From Ariolimax columbianus (taxonomy: Eukaryota > Mollusca > Gastropoda > Stylommatophora > Arionidae): a stretch of 64,000 nucleotides of DNA. The notes beneath the pieces are model-generated. The model saw only the letters and a list, made by a program, of their open reading frames with translations. It was not told the origin of the DNA and did no database searches. A program made the position numbers and the translations under genes. Location of the stretch: positions 95,718,730 through 95,782,729 of the forward strand of contig JAVGWX010000005.1 in assembly GCA_036924085.1 (NCBI GenBank). Reading direction: 5' to 3'. This document shows positions 31,440 through 42,954 of the stretch, piece by piece (the stretch's first letter is position 1; every line of letters begins with the position of its first letter).

Positions 31440-31960
31440 TCAGGTCAGGTCAGGTCATCCCGTAACCGATCAGGTCGTTGAGGAACACATGAAGATATCC
31501 TTACAATGTCACGCCACCCTTCTCTGTCAGCGGCCGCTGCCTGTGACTCTTCTGGTCGGAGATTGGTCCATTCTTTTATGTTGTCCTCCCATCTCTTTTT
31601 GGGACGGCCTCTTCGTCGTCTGCCATGCAGCTTTCCGTAAAGGATTGTATTTGCAAGATAATTTGATCTCGATATGTGACCGTATCAAGCGAGTTTCCTT
31701 CTTTTCACAGTTGCTAAGAGGTTTTTTAAAAGCCCTATTGCTGTTATAATTCTATCTCGTATTTGTAACTCGATCTTTGTACGTGACGTTTAAAAATCTT
31801 CGGAAACATTTAATCTCTAAGGCATGTATCCCTCTTTGAAGGTCAGCTGTAACTGTCCATGTCTCACAAGCATAGCGGCATATTGACAGGACCAGTGTAC
31901 GCATTAATCTGATTTTCGTGCATAGTGCTAACCGTTTTGGCACAGCTTTAGGTTTCGTCC
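31440..31960 (-). mobile_element. RTE-like LINE C-terminal fragment
   Basis: The minus strand reads KIRLMRTLVLSICRYACETW, then KCFRRFLNVTYKDRVTN (about 31910-31760). This is the YACE-WT and RR-LN--YKD-VTN signature after the RT domain. Downstream the GRPKKRWEDN-type region is frameshifted but visible (31620-31570). The 3' end carries TGACCTGACCTGACC (31457-31443), a pentanucleotide tail unlike the ATGATG tails elsewhere, so it is a different family. Confidence 0.78.
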
Positions 31961-32039
31961 AGAAGACCGGTTCTGGAAGCGCTGAAATATACTCCATGCA
32001 ACAAAACCGGATATTTATTGATGGTGATCAACAACATAA

Positions 32040-32260
32040 TGTCAGCCCACGTGATTTAAATCACCTTGCAACTTATCACTGGACATAGCGAGCTGCCAGA
32101 AAACGAGATGGCTCACAGACTAGCAAAAACAGGAGCCCCCCGGCAACAATTCGATAGATCCTGTAGTAATCGCACAGTTGAATGAATCATTAAGATAATT
32201 ACCAAGGAAATATAGATGAATCGGTGGGGAAGGGGAACAACGGGTCGCAGTGTATTAATT
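32040..32260 (+). mobile_element. RNase H LINE fragment
   Basis: The frame reads GHSELPENEMAHRLAKTGAP, then MNRWGRGTTGR. The first block is the RNase H GH-G--GNE-AD-LAK motif with its Asp changed to His; the second follows it in I-group LINEs. It abuts the antisense RTE-like fragment at 31440-31960, so two elements meet head to head near 32000. Confidence 0.7.
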
Positions 32261-32745
32261 AAGCCAAATGTTATGGTCAAAAAGTAGATTTGGTTTTTAT
32301 ATCTGATATCACTGAAACGTTTGTCTTTCTGCAACATAACATGGACTACTTTTGGGTTTTCTTTATTTGCCACAATTACACATGCAATTTAGCACATGCA
32401 TTTTAAAGTTACTAAAGAATGTAGCTATGGAAAGTGAATTGTATGTTCAAGACGGATTTTACATGACAAGGAATGTTACAAAACTATAAACACTTACATA
32501 ATTGCTTCTGTTTAACCGACTCAAACCCTAAAGGATAATAATTATTTTTGAGACATACTTTAATATGTCGATCACATATAAAACATGTTATACATACATA
32601 CTTTTAAAACTATAGTACTGTGTATTTTCTATTCCTGCTCCATCATTCTGTAATTATTCTAAGCTATATTTTGTTCCAGTTAGCCATGCTTTTTTTATTT
32701 TTAAATCAGTCTTGAGCTTCTAAACAGTAGCATCCGATGTGCTAT
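32261..32745. other. Unannotated AT-rich sequence
   Basis: No frame, array or motif is supported. Confidence 0.45.
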
Positions 32746-32749
32746 TTTT

Positions 32750-33035
32750 TAAAATTTTTATTTTACATGTTTACCTCACTAGTTTCTACTGGCGGAGGCG
32801 CGCCTATTCAACCCCAGACCGTAGTCAATTGAGCGATATTGAGACGCATAAACCAGTGCTTCGATGCATGTGTGCGTCTGTATGTACCTATGCTAGGTTT
32901 GAGCTCTCTCAGAAACCAGCCCAACCAAAGTGCAATGGTAAGGCTTCACCCTGAGGGCGCGTGTGAAAGTTGTGCAAGAGTGTGATAGTTAAATGAAACA
33001 GTAAAATGAAACAGAGTGAGGTAAGAAGAGAGAGG
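32750..33035. repeat. Dispersed repeat, copy 2 (pair with 26030-26290)
   Basis: Colinear with copy 1, from CTCACTAGTTTCTACTGGCG (32776-32795) to GAGTGAGGTAAGAAG (about 33030). Near 32990 an extra AAATGAAACAGT duplication is present. This copy lacks the poly-T run found before copy 1 and has an AT-rich run instead. Confidence 0.8.
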
Positions 33036-33840
33036 AAGAGCCTCCAGAGTTCTTCTCTTGCAACAGACGTGAAATCAAACGGTACCTGATATATCGATGC
33101 AATATGGTAAGCTGCATTGGATTTGAATTAATCTTTGCGACTAATAGTGAATTAAATAGGTGCGTCACATTTACGTTTTGCAAACATTTCTACATTTCTT
33201 CATCGGTGATAATCAAACGTTTAGAATTCAATTCTGAATTAATAGAAAAAATTGGTTTGGGTTTCGAAACTTAGGTTTCTTGAACGGAGTCTCGTGTGGA
33301 TATTCCTGGAAGGATACGGCTGAAGCGGACTCCAGAGAAGCGGCTTTGTTCATTAAGGATAATTACTAGCTTCCTCCATGTCAGACCTCGGGTAGATAAA
33401 GGCATAGTCTCTAATAGCAAGCAGCATATTTCCACCACAAAATATAACACGATTCCCAGTCGTAGTAGATAGACAAATGCAGCCAAACAGTACAAGAGAG
33501 GAAACATAGCATTAAAGTAAATTGAAAGGACATGCTCAGCGACCTTATGGATCTGCATATACACATGTGGATCAGCGGTGATATATGCGACACATTCAGG
33601 ACGATGTGTTCACTTAAAATGTGGACAAGAAATCCGTATCTCGGTGAGCACTTCATAATTCTCCAACATCTTGAGGGGCACTGAGAACAGCTGCAAATAT
33701 TCATCGAATAAAACAAGAACCATGCCAGAAACAAGATAGTTTTCCTTATAGATCCCCTATCAGTTATACTGGCCCTCAAACCCATGAAAACAATTCATTG
33801 GACAGCTTATCTTAGGCACAAATGAATATCAGCTGTCATT
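33036..33840. other. Unannotated sequence
   Basis: Two overlapping minus-strand frames of 97 and 124 codons (33271-33785) are hydrophobic and Cys-rich, but match nothing I recognise. They may be decayed element sequence. Confidence 0.3.
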
Positions 33841-33844
33841 TCAA

Positions 33845-34010
33845 CAGTGAAAGTTCGTTGGATTTCTGAACACTGTAAGATAAACAAAAATCTAGAGACG
33901 GGTAGACTAGCCAAAGAGGGAGGAGGCAAACCGCAAATTGAATATATGGCTACGTATGAAAACAAATGGGAAAATATAAAAACAACGATTATCAAACTAA
34001 CTTCAAAGAC
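33845..34010 (+). mobile_element. RNase H LINE fragment
   Basis: The frame reads VRWISEHCKINKN, then GRLAKEGGGKPQIEYMATYE. This aligns with VQWVPSHCNIQGNEEADRLA and KEGAKLPQPDTSMTYE of the LINE at 5472-5990. The conserved Glu-Ala-Asp of RNase H has become Leu-Glu-Thr. Only about 55 codons remain and both ends are ragged. Confidence 0.68.
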
Positions 34011-35192
34011 AATTGGCAGAAAACACTCATAATCTGATACGGCATACTATGTTTATTATAATTAGGGCTCTAATGTAATGCTTAGTCTGATGTGATGATG
34101 GAGGAAGTTGAAATTAAACCAACTTTGTATCTAACAGATATCAGGGCTGCAACATTCTCCTTCACTTCATCTAAGCTAACTCGGCAAATAAGTAGTGACT
34201 AATGGTGACGTGCAAGTAATCAACACGTAAGATAATGTTGACAGTGTTGATATCCGGTATGTGGAAAGTGGCATGAATGAAGAATTAGAGTTATAACTTT
34301 CGACTTGGCCACTAAAAGGCTAACGTGAGCTAAGCTTGCAGATTTTAGCACAGGGAAGAGAGAGTTCAGAGTCCAAGCACGTCAAGCATTCTTTGACAAT
34401 ACTGGTCTGGATTTGTCTCTGTCCGATAATCAAGGCAGGGGAAGGAGAGATGGTCGGTTTTACTTGAGTAGGTTTGAGGCGATAGTTAATGAACACAAGC
34501 AAGACAGGTGTTCAAAATGGTGGGGAAAGTCGCTCTGGGAGAGATACGGAAGAGTTGGCGTATCACTAGTTTTGTTGCGTCTAGTTATCATGGAAAGAAG
34601 TTTGCAGGGGTATGAGGCCGCCCATTGACAGCAGTTGCTAAAAGACACAGGTAATAAGGATGGGGATTTTGAACTTCGTGGGATTTGGTGGCAAGATGTC
34701 ACAGTTAAATTGAAAGAGATGTAAGATAGTCAGTAAAGATGGTAGCAACTCCAGACAGGAGGAACTTGACATATTGACAAGCGGTGCATGCTGAGTAGCG
34801 ACACGAGCTACTGTCTGGTCAACGGGGAGGGGGCAAAAGGGCTTTGTGACCGGAGGCCATTTTGTATAAGAAGGAGCATAGTGACCAATAAAGGCCAAGG
34901 TGCAAAGTAGTACAGACGGAGCTGGATGGAGTTCCTATGAGTTCCTTAGGCATTGCACTATTGCTTAATGGAAGGGATAGTGAACCTTCCCCCAACAACT
35001 TAGAGAAAAAAACTGATCACTTCGAGTGAGACAGTTTGTGAACACTATCCTATTGAGACTTGTCAGTTGTGGATTTCACAGTCATCCATATTTGATGTTC
35101 TGCTTAAAGTAACAGCAAACTAATGTGTAAGAGAGACACCTAACGATCGTTCTTGTAGATGTCGAACTGATCAGTAGATTGTCGCGGTGAAG
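34011..35192. other. Unannotated sequence
   Basis: Medium frames at 34413-34628 and 34638-34898 lack known motifs. No repeat arrays are visible. Confidence 0.35.
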
Positions 35193-35292
35193 ACACCGTA
35201 CCTTCAACGAGGGGCTATGGCCAACCTCTCTGACTAATTTGATATATTCGTCAGAGAGGTTGGCCATAGCCCCCTCGTTGAAGGTACGGTGT
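35193..35292. repeat. Near-perfect inverted repeat, 42/43-bp arms
   Basis: The left arm (35193-35234, starting ACACCGTACCTTCAACGAGG) is the reverse complement of the right arm (35250-35292, ending with GAAGGTACGGTGT) except for one extra C in a C run. The spacer is 15 bp and AT-rich. A transcript would fold into a long hairpin. It could be a foldback element, a template-switch inversion, a small-RNA precursor or a read artefact. Confidence 0.95.
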
Positions 35293-35756
35293 ATCACGGA
35301 CTATAGATCAGATCGCAAGAACCAATCAGTAACTTGTACCATAGAACAACAGGGAGCACGCTTCCAAACCACGAGTGAGAAATCTTCTGTTTCACAGCGA
35401 GGACCAGAGATAACGAAAATACAGGTTGTCGGAGATCAGCTAGCCACACCTACGATGGAAGATCGCATGAAACAAGAGTATAACAAAATAAATGTAATTC
35501 TAGTTGAAATTGTTAAATAATAGAAGAGGCTAGTGATAGACAGCAAAACCGGATGTTAGATCCAGCGGTTCCATCTAGCTCATATTGTCAGCTTGTGGCA
35601 TGAGAGGTTACTCATAGATAGACTAGCTAATAATGTTGGACATTAGTAGATTATGTAATAATTGAATTACCTTGTTTTTTTTAAATTTGAATATGTTTGA
35701 GTGTTCTTTATGTTGATTCGTGTGAAAATGGTCATTGACTGAAAGAGAAATAAGGT
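35293..35756. other. Unannotated sequence
   Basis: A plus-strand frame (35239-35520) starts inside the inverted repeat and runs through unique sequence with no recognised domain. Confidence 0.35.
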
Positions 35757-35758
35757 TA

Positions 35759-35910
35759 CTGTACGACAGAGTAAATTGAGTGTAAGAAGGTTATTCTGAT
35801 AGATAAAGCCACTGTACAACAGAGTAAGTTGAGTATAAGAAGGTTATTCTGATAGATAAAGCCACTGTACGACAGAGTGTTGAGTTTAAGAAGGTTATTC
35901 TGATAGAAGG
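35759..35910. repeat. 53-bp tandem repeat, about three copies
   Basis: CTGTACRACAGAGTAARTTG and AAGAAGGTTATTCTGATAGA recur every 53 bp. The third copy lacks a few bases. Confidence 0.88.
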
Positions 35911-36009
35911 GAACCGGTTCGGTTGCACAATTTTTTTATAAAGGGCAGCAGAAATTGGCCTCATCATACACTGGGAAGACAAACACAAAAACAGAAGAAC
36001 AGAAACGCT

Positions 36010-36320
36010 GTAAAAACAGAACTGAAGATGACATTTACAGATCCATCAGTTTGCTTAGCTTCACGTGTAAACTGATGGAAAAACTGGTAAAAGCCAGACT
36101 TATGTAGCACCTGAAGAGAAAAAACTGGATTATACTATCCCAAACTTGCTTCATACAATACAGGTTTATGGAGGATCAATAACATACGACACAAGAGATC
36201 AAAGATGATGTCCGGGAAAAGAAGCGCACACTGGCAGTCTTGGTAGATATGGTGATAGCCTTTGATAAAATGTGGAAATTGGGATTAAGAAATTTAAAAA
36301 AACTAGTAAAATATTGCGAC
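36010..36320 (+). mobile_element. RT fragment of an RNase H-type LINE
   Basis: The frame gives RSISLLSFTCKLMEKLVKAR, EDQ and REKKRTLAVLVDM followed by AFDKMWKLGLRNLKK. This matches the YRPISL-S-V-KLMER and KKHTVAVWVDLEKAF motifs of the LINE at 5440-7640 in the same order. A stop replaces the Trp in LMWHL, and another stop follows EDQ. The fragment ends before the catalytic YADD box. Confidence 0.75.
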
Positions 36321-36559
36321 ATTTTGCAAAGTGAATACGACAGAATGAAGGTACATGAAGTTGATGTTTTAACATTTCAAATAGAACAATAACTAATGTT
36401 GTTAGTAATAACACAGCATCACTTGTCACAATAGTACTGTTCTCTTTGTTGTTTCGTGAAACTCAAATGACAGACAGATGTTCTGTACGACTCAGTTAGT
36501 TGATAGGATTGTTTGATAAGGAATCATTAAACTCGCATCACAACGACAGACGGAAATAT

Positions 36560-37332
36560 GACTTCAATGGAGGAATTCATGTGGATCACTTAATACTGAA
36601 CCCCACAATTCGTATCAAACGACAGACCCAACCATGACTTTGTTGGAGCAATTGATGTAGGTGAAGTATGGCGAATTACACAACCAGTCTCATAAAGTCA
36701 AGCACAAACATGACTTTATTGGGCCCATTGATGTTGGTCTTATGGCGAATCACACAACCCACCTCATAAAGTCAAGCACAAACATGACTTTATTGGGCCC
36801 ATTGATGTGGGTCGTAAGGCGAATCACATAACGCGTTTCATAAAGTCAAGCACAAACAAGACTTTATTGGGCCCATTGATGTGGGTCATGGCGAATCACA
36901 CAACCCACCTCATAAAGTCAGGCACAGACATGACTTTATTGGGCCCATTGATGTTGGTCTTATGGTGAATCACACAAACCACCTCATAAAGTCAAGCCCA
37001 ACCATGACTTTATTGGGCCCATTGATGTTGGTCTTATGGTGAATCACACAAACCACCTCATAAAGTCAAGCCCAACCATGACTTTATTGGGCCCATTGAT
37101 GTTGGTCTTATGGCGAATCCCACAACCAACCTCATAAAGTCAAGCACAAACATGACTTTATTGGGCCCATTGATGTGGGTCTTATGGCGAATCACACAAC
37201 CCACCTCATAAAGCCAGGCACAGACATGACTTTATTGGGCCCATTGATGTGGGTCTTATGGCGAATCACACAACCCACCTCATAAAGCCAGGCACAGACA
37301 TGACTTTATTGGGCCCATTGATGTGGGGGACT
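36560..37332. repeat. 74-bp minisatellite, about ten copies
   Basis: CATGACTTTATTGGGCCCAT, TGATGTKGGTCTTATGGCGA and CCACCTCATAAAGTCAAGC recur with a 70-74 bp period. The leftmost copies (36560-36700) are the most diverged. Several neighbouring units share variants (CATAAAGCCAGGCACAGAC in the last two), evidence of local homogenisation. Confidence 0.92.
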
Positions 37333-38029
37333 GATTGCGAAGGAGAATTATAATGGTGCAGCCATTATCAAGTTTCTTCAACATAAAAAATTTTGAATTT
37401 TTTAATGGCTTTCATTTCCTTCACCTCGTTATCAATGAATTTGATCTCCAGGGATGTTCGCTATTTCGCCACCAAAGTCAAGTTTACAAAGCACGATACT
37501 TGAAGGCTTTTTTTGATGACAATAACGTACTTGCACAACTCTTGACTAGTGGACCCTATCCTGTTTCAAAGACACATCATCAGGGTTCGGCGTGAAATGT
37601 GAAGACCACTTCAAAGTTTGGGCTCACAGGCAACGAATAAAGTGACATACGATGTCATTCCAGTCATCTAGAAGCTCTCGTCAAGTTATTATACTCTGGA
37701 TCCGAACTCATCCAAAGAATCTTCATGAGCTGCACACGGTTTGGACACGGTTAGATTGCAACTCTACTCCGCAATGTGATCTAACCGTTACTGGATTCCG
37801 GCTCATGAATTTGGCCACCAAAGGCTCAGGTTTAAGACGTTATGTCATGTTTTTCCCCTTGATTGAATCTGTACATGAAAGACGCGAGTTGGGAATTAGT
37901 TATAATATGTATAAGGCAATGTCTCTGACCTCTGAAGTCTACTACAGACAGCACAATTCAGACGAACTAGGCACATCATTCGCATGCTCTATAAACGATT
38001 CCTAACCAGCTGATTTACGCTAAACTAAC
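37333..38029 (+). other. Unannotated sequence with a 117-codon frame
   Basis: The frame at 37652-38005 is the longest non-repeat frame nearby, but no domain is recognised and no splice signals are obvious. At 37561-37585 (minus) CCCTGATGA and TTTGAAAC resemble hammerhead core blocks, as at 23774-23805. Confidence 0.3.
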
Positions 38030-38165
38030 CACAGACAAATGCTCGTCGGGGGTTGGGGTGTGCGGGGGTGGGGCTGTGTGCGACCGACAGACAAACGCTC
38101 CTCGGGTGTGGGAGTGGGCGAGACCGAGAGACAATAGCTCCTCGGGGGTGAGAGTGGGCGGGAGA
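38030..38165. repeat. G-rich repeat, about three copies
   Basis: ACAGACAAATGCTCGTCGGG, ACAGACAAACGCTCCTCGGG and GAGACAATAGCTCCTCGGGG are followed by GGTGNGAGTGGGCG-like words, spaced about 45-50 bp apart. Confidence 0.75.
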
Positions 38166-38838
38166 AGGATTAATTTAAAGACTGAAGAGCTTCCTCACTA
38201 ACATCACCTCCTATGACATGCTTGATCCGGGCCGCTCAGCTTGTCGCACTGCAATCACACAAAGTGCTCGCAATGTCGAGAAGAGAATCATCACTACGCT
38301 GCACAAATAAAAGCAGGCAGTCCGATATAACAGAATGCAAGACATAACAATTACCGACCCCGTCGCGAATGTCCCACGTGCAGTAGAATGTGTCGCGCTC
38401 AAATCAGACTATAATGCCATACACAGTGACATGTGTTTGACAACACATATCTAACGTTGTCGCCATCTTCGCTTCCGACATTCAACTGTTGATATTGGAA
38501 CTGAATACTACAGAACATTACTTGACATTCCTTTCTGTTGTCTGCCTAACATGTTACCGAGTGTTTATTGTACACTTGACGAACATATGTTCCAAACAGA
38601 AACAGGCGGGACGGTTAAATGAGGGCGAGTGATACATGCATACATACATACACGTGTGCGCGGGCGTGCGTGCCTGTGTGTACGTGTGTATGTAAGCGCG
38701 CGAGCCATGAGTCGAAAATTCAGACCCAAAAAATTCCTTTAGAGATAAAAACTAATTGTTAAACTGAAGAAAAATCAGCATAGAACAGAAGAAAATAATA
38801 ATCACTGCTCATATATGGCCAACATAGACTAGGAAAAA
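38166..38838. other. Unannotated sequence
   Basis: A short ACAT/GTGC-type microsatellite lies at 38637-38700. No gene is supported. Confidence 0.4.
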
Positions 38839-38839
38839 C

Positions 38840-39088
38840 GGATTAAAAAAGCTTCGAAACATTTGAAATGTGGTACCATCGTAGAATGCAGCGAGTGTGT
38901 TAGACAGAAAGTAGATTCAATGAAAATGTTCTCACTGATGTAGGCAAACAAAGACAGATAGAGAAATAAAAGAACGAACCAATGCAAAAATAAAATGATC
39001 TGCAGAGGACATAGTCAAATGAATAGACAAACTCAGACAACCCTACAAACAGACTTTGAACTGATTAACCAGATGATGATGATGATGT
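38840..39088 (+). mobile_element. RTE-like LINE 3' fragment
   Basis: The frame reads FETFEMWYHRRMQRV, a stop, then SRFNENVLTDVGKQR, which matches the AFEMWCYRRML and NE-VL--VG---R region after the RT. It ends in ATGATGATGATGATG (39073-39087) and a short TA run. The intervening coding part is mostly lost. Confidence 0.65.
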
Positions 39089-39424
39089 GATATATATATA
39101 TATAAACTTGTCGTTCCAATTCGTGTAAAAAAAATGCAGTTAGTCCATCTTTGAGCGGTGAGCAGGCAGCCCACTGACTCAAAAACCATCTGCTTACATC
39201 ATACAAAAACGCTGTTGCTTCGTGATCTTACTTAATTATCAAATCTGGAACTCACGAAATAGCTAAGTGAGTACATTGGCATACCGTAATCTAGGGCAGA
39301 CAGATAAATAGCCTGGTAAAACACTCGTAACGCTTGCAATACGAGATAGTAATACGTACAGAAACGCTCTAAAAATATCAACTGTACTAAAGAAAGGCGC
39401 ACGAGCAATGATTCCCTACATCAG
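39089..39424. other. Unannotated spacer
   Basis: No supported feature; AT-rich sequence leading into the 15-bp satellite. Confidence 0.4.
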
Positions 39425-40915
39425 CAACACGTTCCATCACTAAAACCCTCCATCACCAACACCCACTATGACCAACACCCTCCATCACCAACACTCCTCC
39501 ATCACAACAACCTCCATCACATCACCCTTCATCACCAACACCTCCATCACCAACACCTCCATCACCAACACCTCCATCACAACAACCTCCATCACCAACA
39601 CCTCCATCAGAACAACCTCCATCACCAACACCTCCATCACCAACACCTCCATCACAACAACCTCCATCAGCAAAACCTCCATCAGTACAACCTCCATCAC
39701 CAACACCTCCATCACCAACACCTTCATCACAACTACCTCCAACACCTCCATCACAACAACCTCCATCACCAACACCTCCATCACAACACCCTTCATCCCC
39801 AACACCCCTCCACCAACACCTCCATCACCAACATTTCTATCACCAACACATCCATAATGAACACCTCCATCACCAACACCTCCATCACCAACACCTCCAT
39901 CACAACAACCTCCATCACCAACACCTCCATCACAACACCCTCCATCCCCAACACCTTCATCAGAATAACCTCCATCACCAACACCTCCATCAGAACAACC
40001 TCCATCACCAACACCCCCTCCATCGACACCTCCATCACCAACACCTCTATCACCAACACATCCATAATGAACACCTCCATCACCAACACCTCCATCACCA
40101 ACACCTCCATCACCAACACCTCCATCACAATAACCTCCATCACCAACACCTCCATCACAACAACCTCCATCACCAACACCTCCATCACAACAACCTCCAT
40201 CACCAACACCTCCATCACCAACACCTCCATCACCAACACCTCCATCACAATAACCTCCATCACCAACACCTCCATCACAACAACCTCCATCACCAACACC
40301 TCCATCACAACACCCTCCATCCCCAACACCTCCATCACAACAACCTCCATCACCAACACCTCCATCACAACAACCTCCATCACCAACACCTCCATCACAA
40401 CAACCTCCATCACCAACACCTCCATCACAACACCCTCCATCCCAAACACCTTCATCAGAATAACCTCCATCACCAACACCTCCATCAGAACAACCTCCAT
40501 CACCAACACCCCCTCCGTCGACACCTCCATCACCAACACCTCTATCACCAACACATCCATAATGAACACCTCCATCACCAACACCTCCATCCCCAACACC
40601 TCCATCACCAACACCTCCATCACAATAACCTCCATCACCAACACCTCCATCACATCACCCTTCATCACCAACACCTCCATCACAACAACCTCCATCACCA
40701 ACACCTCCATAACAACAACCTCCATCACCAACACCTCCATCACCAACACCTCCATCACCAACACCTCCACCACCAACACCTTCATCACCAACATACTACA
40801 TCACCAACACCTCCATCACCAACACATCCATAATGAACACCTCCATCACCAACACCTCCATCACCAACACCTCCTTCACCAACACCTCCATCACCAACAT
40901 ACTACATCACCAAGG
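39425..40915. repeat. 15-bp satellite with 495-bp higher-order period
   Basis: CTCCATCACCAACAC and variants (CACAACAAC, CAGAACAAC) make about 100 units. Rare variants mark a higher-order repeat: TTCATCAGAATAACC starts at 39956 and 40451, 495 bp (33 units) apart, with the flanking variant string (CCCCCTCC, then CATCCATAATGAACACC) repeated in the same order. Because 15 is divisible by three, frames of over 300 codons stay open on both strands (Thr-Ser-Ile-Thr-Asn or Val-Met-Glu-Val-Leu). I regard these as by-products, not genes. Confidence 0.95.
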
Positions 40916-40939
40916 CCCATACTTTCTATCTGCATCAGA

Positions 40940-42060
40940 CATTATATGTAAAACATTGTATATACTGCAGATATGCTATCTACAACAGACATTATATTTA
41001 CTATAGACATTACATCTACAATGTCTGCTGCTGATTGAATGTCTGTAGTATATACAATGTCTGTAGTAAATAGAATGTATGTTATTGATAAATTGTCTGT
41101 TGTTGATAAATGTTTGTTCTTGATGGATAGTCTGTTACTGACTGAATGCATGTTTTAGGTAGGCTGTCTTTGTAGTTAGAATGTGTTGTAGATATAGCGT
41201 ATGTTGCTAAGAGAATGTTTGTTATAGATAGAATGTTTACTGTAGATAGATTGAATGTAGTAATTTATTGAATCAGCATTTGTTGCTTAGACAATGCCTA
41301 TCTACGTTATATTTACTACATACAGTCTTTCTACAATATATATTTTATCCATAACAGACATTCTATTTATTGCAGACATTCTATCTACTACAGACATTGT
41401 ATCTTAGCAACAGATACTCATTCAACAAATTACTACATACATTCTATCTACAGTTAACATTATATCTATGATAGACATTCTATCTGCAGTAAACATAAAC
41501 AGGCATTCTCTTAGCAAAATATGCTCTATCTTCTACAGAGATTATATATACAGAGACAGCCTATCTAAAACAGACATTCTCTCATTAACAGACTGTCTTT
41601 CAAGAATATACATTTTATCAACAACAGACATTATATATGTAGCATACATACTATCTACTGCAGACATTATATCTGCTGCAGACATTATATCTACAATAGA
41701 CATTATATCTACAACAGACATTATATCTGCTGCAGACATTCTATCTACAATAGACATTATATCTACAATAGACATTCTATCTACAATAGACATTATATCT
41801 ACAATAGACATTATATCTACAATAGACATTATATCTACAATAGACATTCTATCTACAATAGACATTCTATCTACATTATACATTCTCTCAGAACAGACGC
41901 TTTATCAACAACATACATTCTATCGGCAGCAGATATTCTATTAGCAACATACGTTATGTCTACAGCTGACATTATATTCGCTACAGACATTCTATCAGGA
42001 ATTGACATTATATTAACAACATTGTCTATCAACAAAAGACAATCTACCAATCAAAATTGT
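40940..42060. repeat. 18-bp degenerate array with orientation switches
   Basis: Units like ATCTACAATAGACATTAT run on the plus strand at 40940-41030 and 41290-42060, most regularly at 41660-41880. Between about 41030 and 41290 the units read in reverse complement (AATGTCTGTAGTATATAC, TGTCTGTTGTTGATAAA). Open frames again reflect a period divisible by three. Confidence 0.85.
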
Positions 42061-42575
42061 ATTAACTACATGTATTCCATCAGAGACAACCATACTACCA
42101 ACGTCAGACACAGAATCAACAACAGGTACAAACAAGAACATCATTTCAGAAAACTAGGTAATTATGGAAGCATCCGCTCAGTTTACCTGAGGTCTATAGT
42201 ATATCCCCGCTGGCAAGTTCTCTCATTTGTCAAGTTTCCATTGTTGAGTCCAGAACATAAATACAGCAACTCTCTGAAACTCATGAAGGGATAATCCAAA
42301 CAAGGGGAACAGGCAATGTTCAGGACATTGCTGTCATACCAGGGCTGCTTCTTTCGTTAGCTGAAATCCTCTGTATTGCTATTAATGTGGCACAGTAAAA
42401 TCAGTTCACAGAGTAGTTGTCAAGTTTCACACGCAGAATCACTCAATTATTGCTAACTGAATAGCACAGGTTTCGGTGAAGATTTATGAAATTGTTATTG
42501 TAGAGTTTCCTAAATTAAATTAAATATTACTTTAGAATTTCATTTCTAGCTCAATATATCAGGCTTTTGTGAAGA
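42061..42575. other. Unannotated sequence
   Basis: A short plus-strand frame continues out of the 18-bp array to 42294. No motif is recognised. Confidence 0.4.
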
Positions 42576-42579
42576 TTAT

Positions 42580-42830
42580 GATGTTGTAGTAGTTTCTCTT
42601 AAACTCCTTCAAATATGACTTTACTGTCAGGTTTTGTAACCTGAATGTTATAGATACGTGGGAAGCTCTACAAAGTAATATTGCAGTTTTGTATAACTCA
42701 TTCGCGTAATCTTTTAGTGTCAGGTTTTTGTAAACTGATAGTCTCAGATTTGTGTGAAGTCCTACAAAGTAATATTGAAGTTTCGCAAACATTCAAGTGT
42801 CACTTTAGTGTCAGATTACTGTCAGCTCAA
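42580..42830. repeat. Degenerate 93-bp repeat, two to three copies
   Basis: GTCAGGTTTTGTAAMCTGA and TCTACAAAGTAATATTG-like words recur near 42626, 42719 and 42810. Confidence 0.7.
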
Positions 42831-42954
42831 AGGACTAGTGGAACTTCTGTCCCTATCTATTGAGCCTAATTTATACATTATTACGTGAGTAAAAAGTAAA
42901 GTGGAAATTAACCACTGGTTGGAAAAGGAGTTTTTAAAGAGTCCATTGTACTAA

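Noticed and set aside
37652..38005. 117-codon frame as a conserved gene
   Set aside because: The peptide shows no motif I can name; listed only as unannotated.
39793..40951. Open frames of 333 codons (minus) and 364 codons (plus)
   Set aside because: Both are translations of a 15-bp satellite whose period keeps any stop-free frame open; there is no other sign of coding.
41468..41944. 158-codon Ile/Ser/Thr-rich frame
   Set aside because: It follows an 18-bp tandem repeat and is explained by repeat periodicity.
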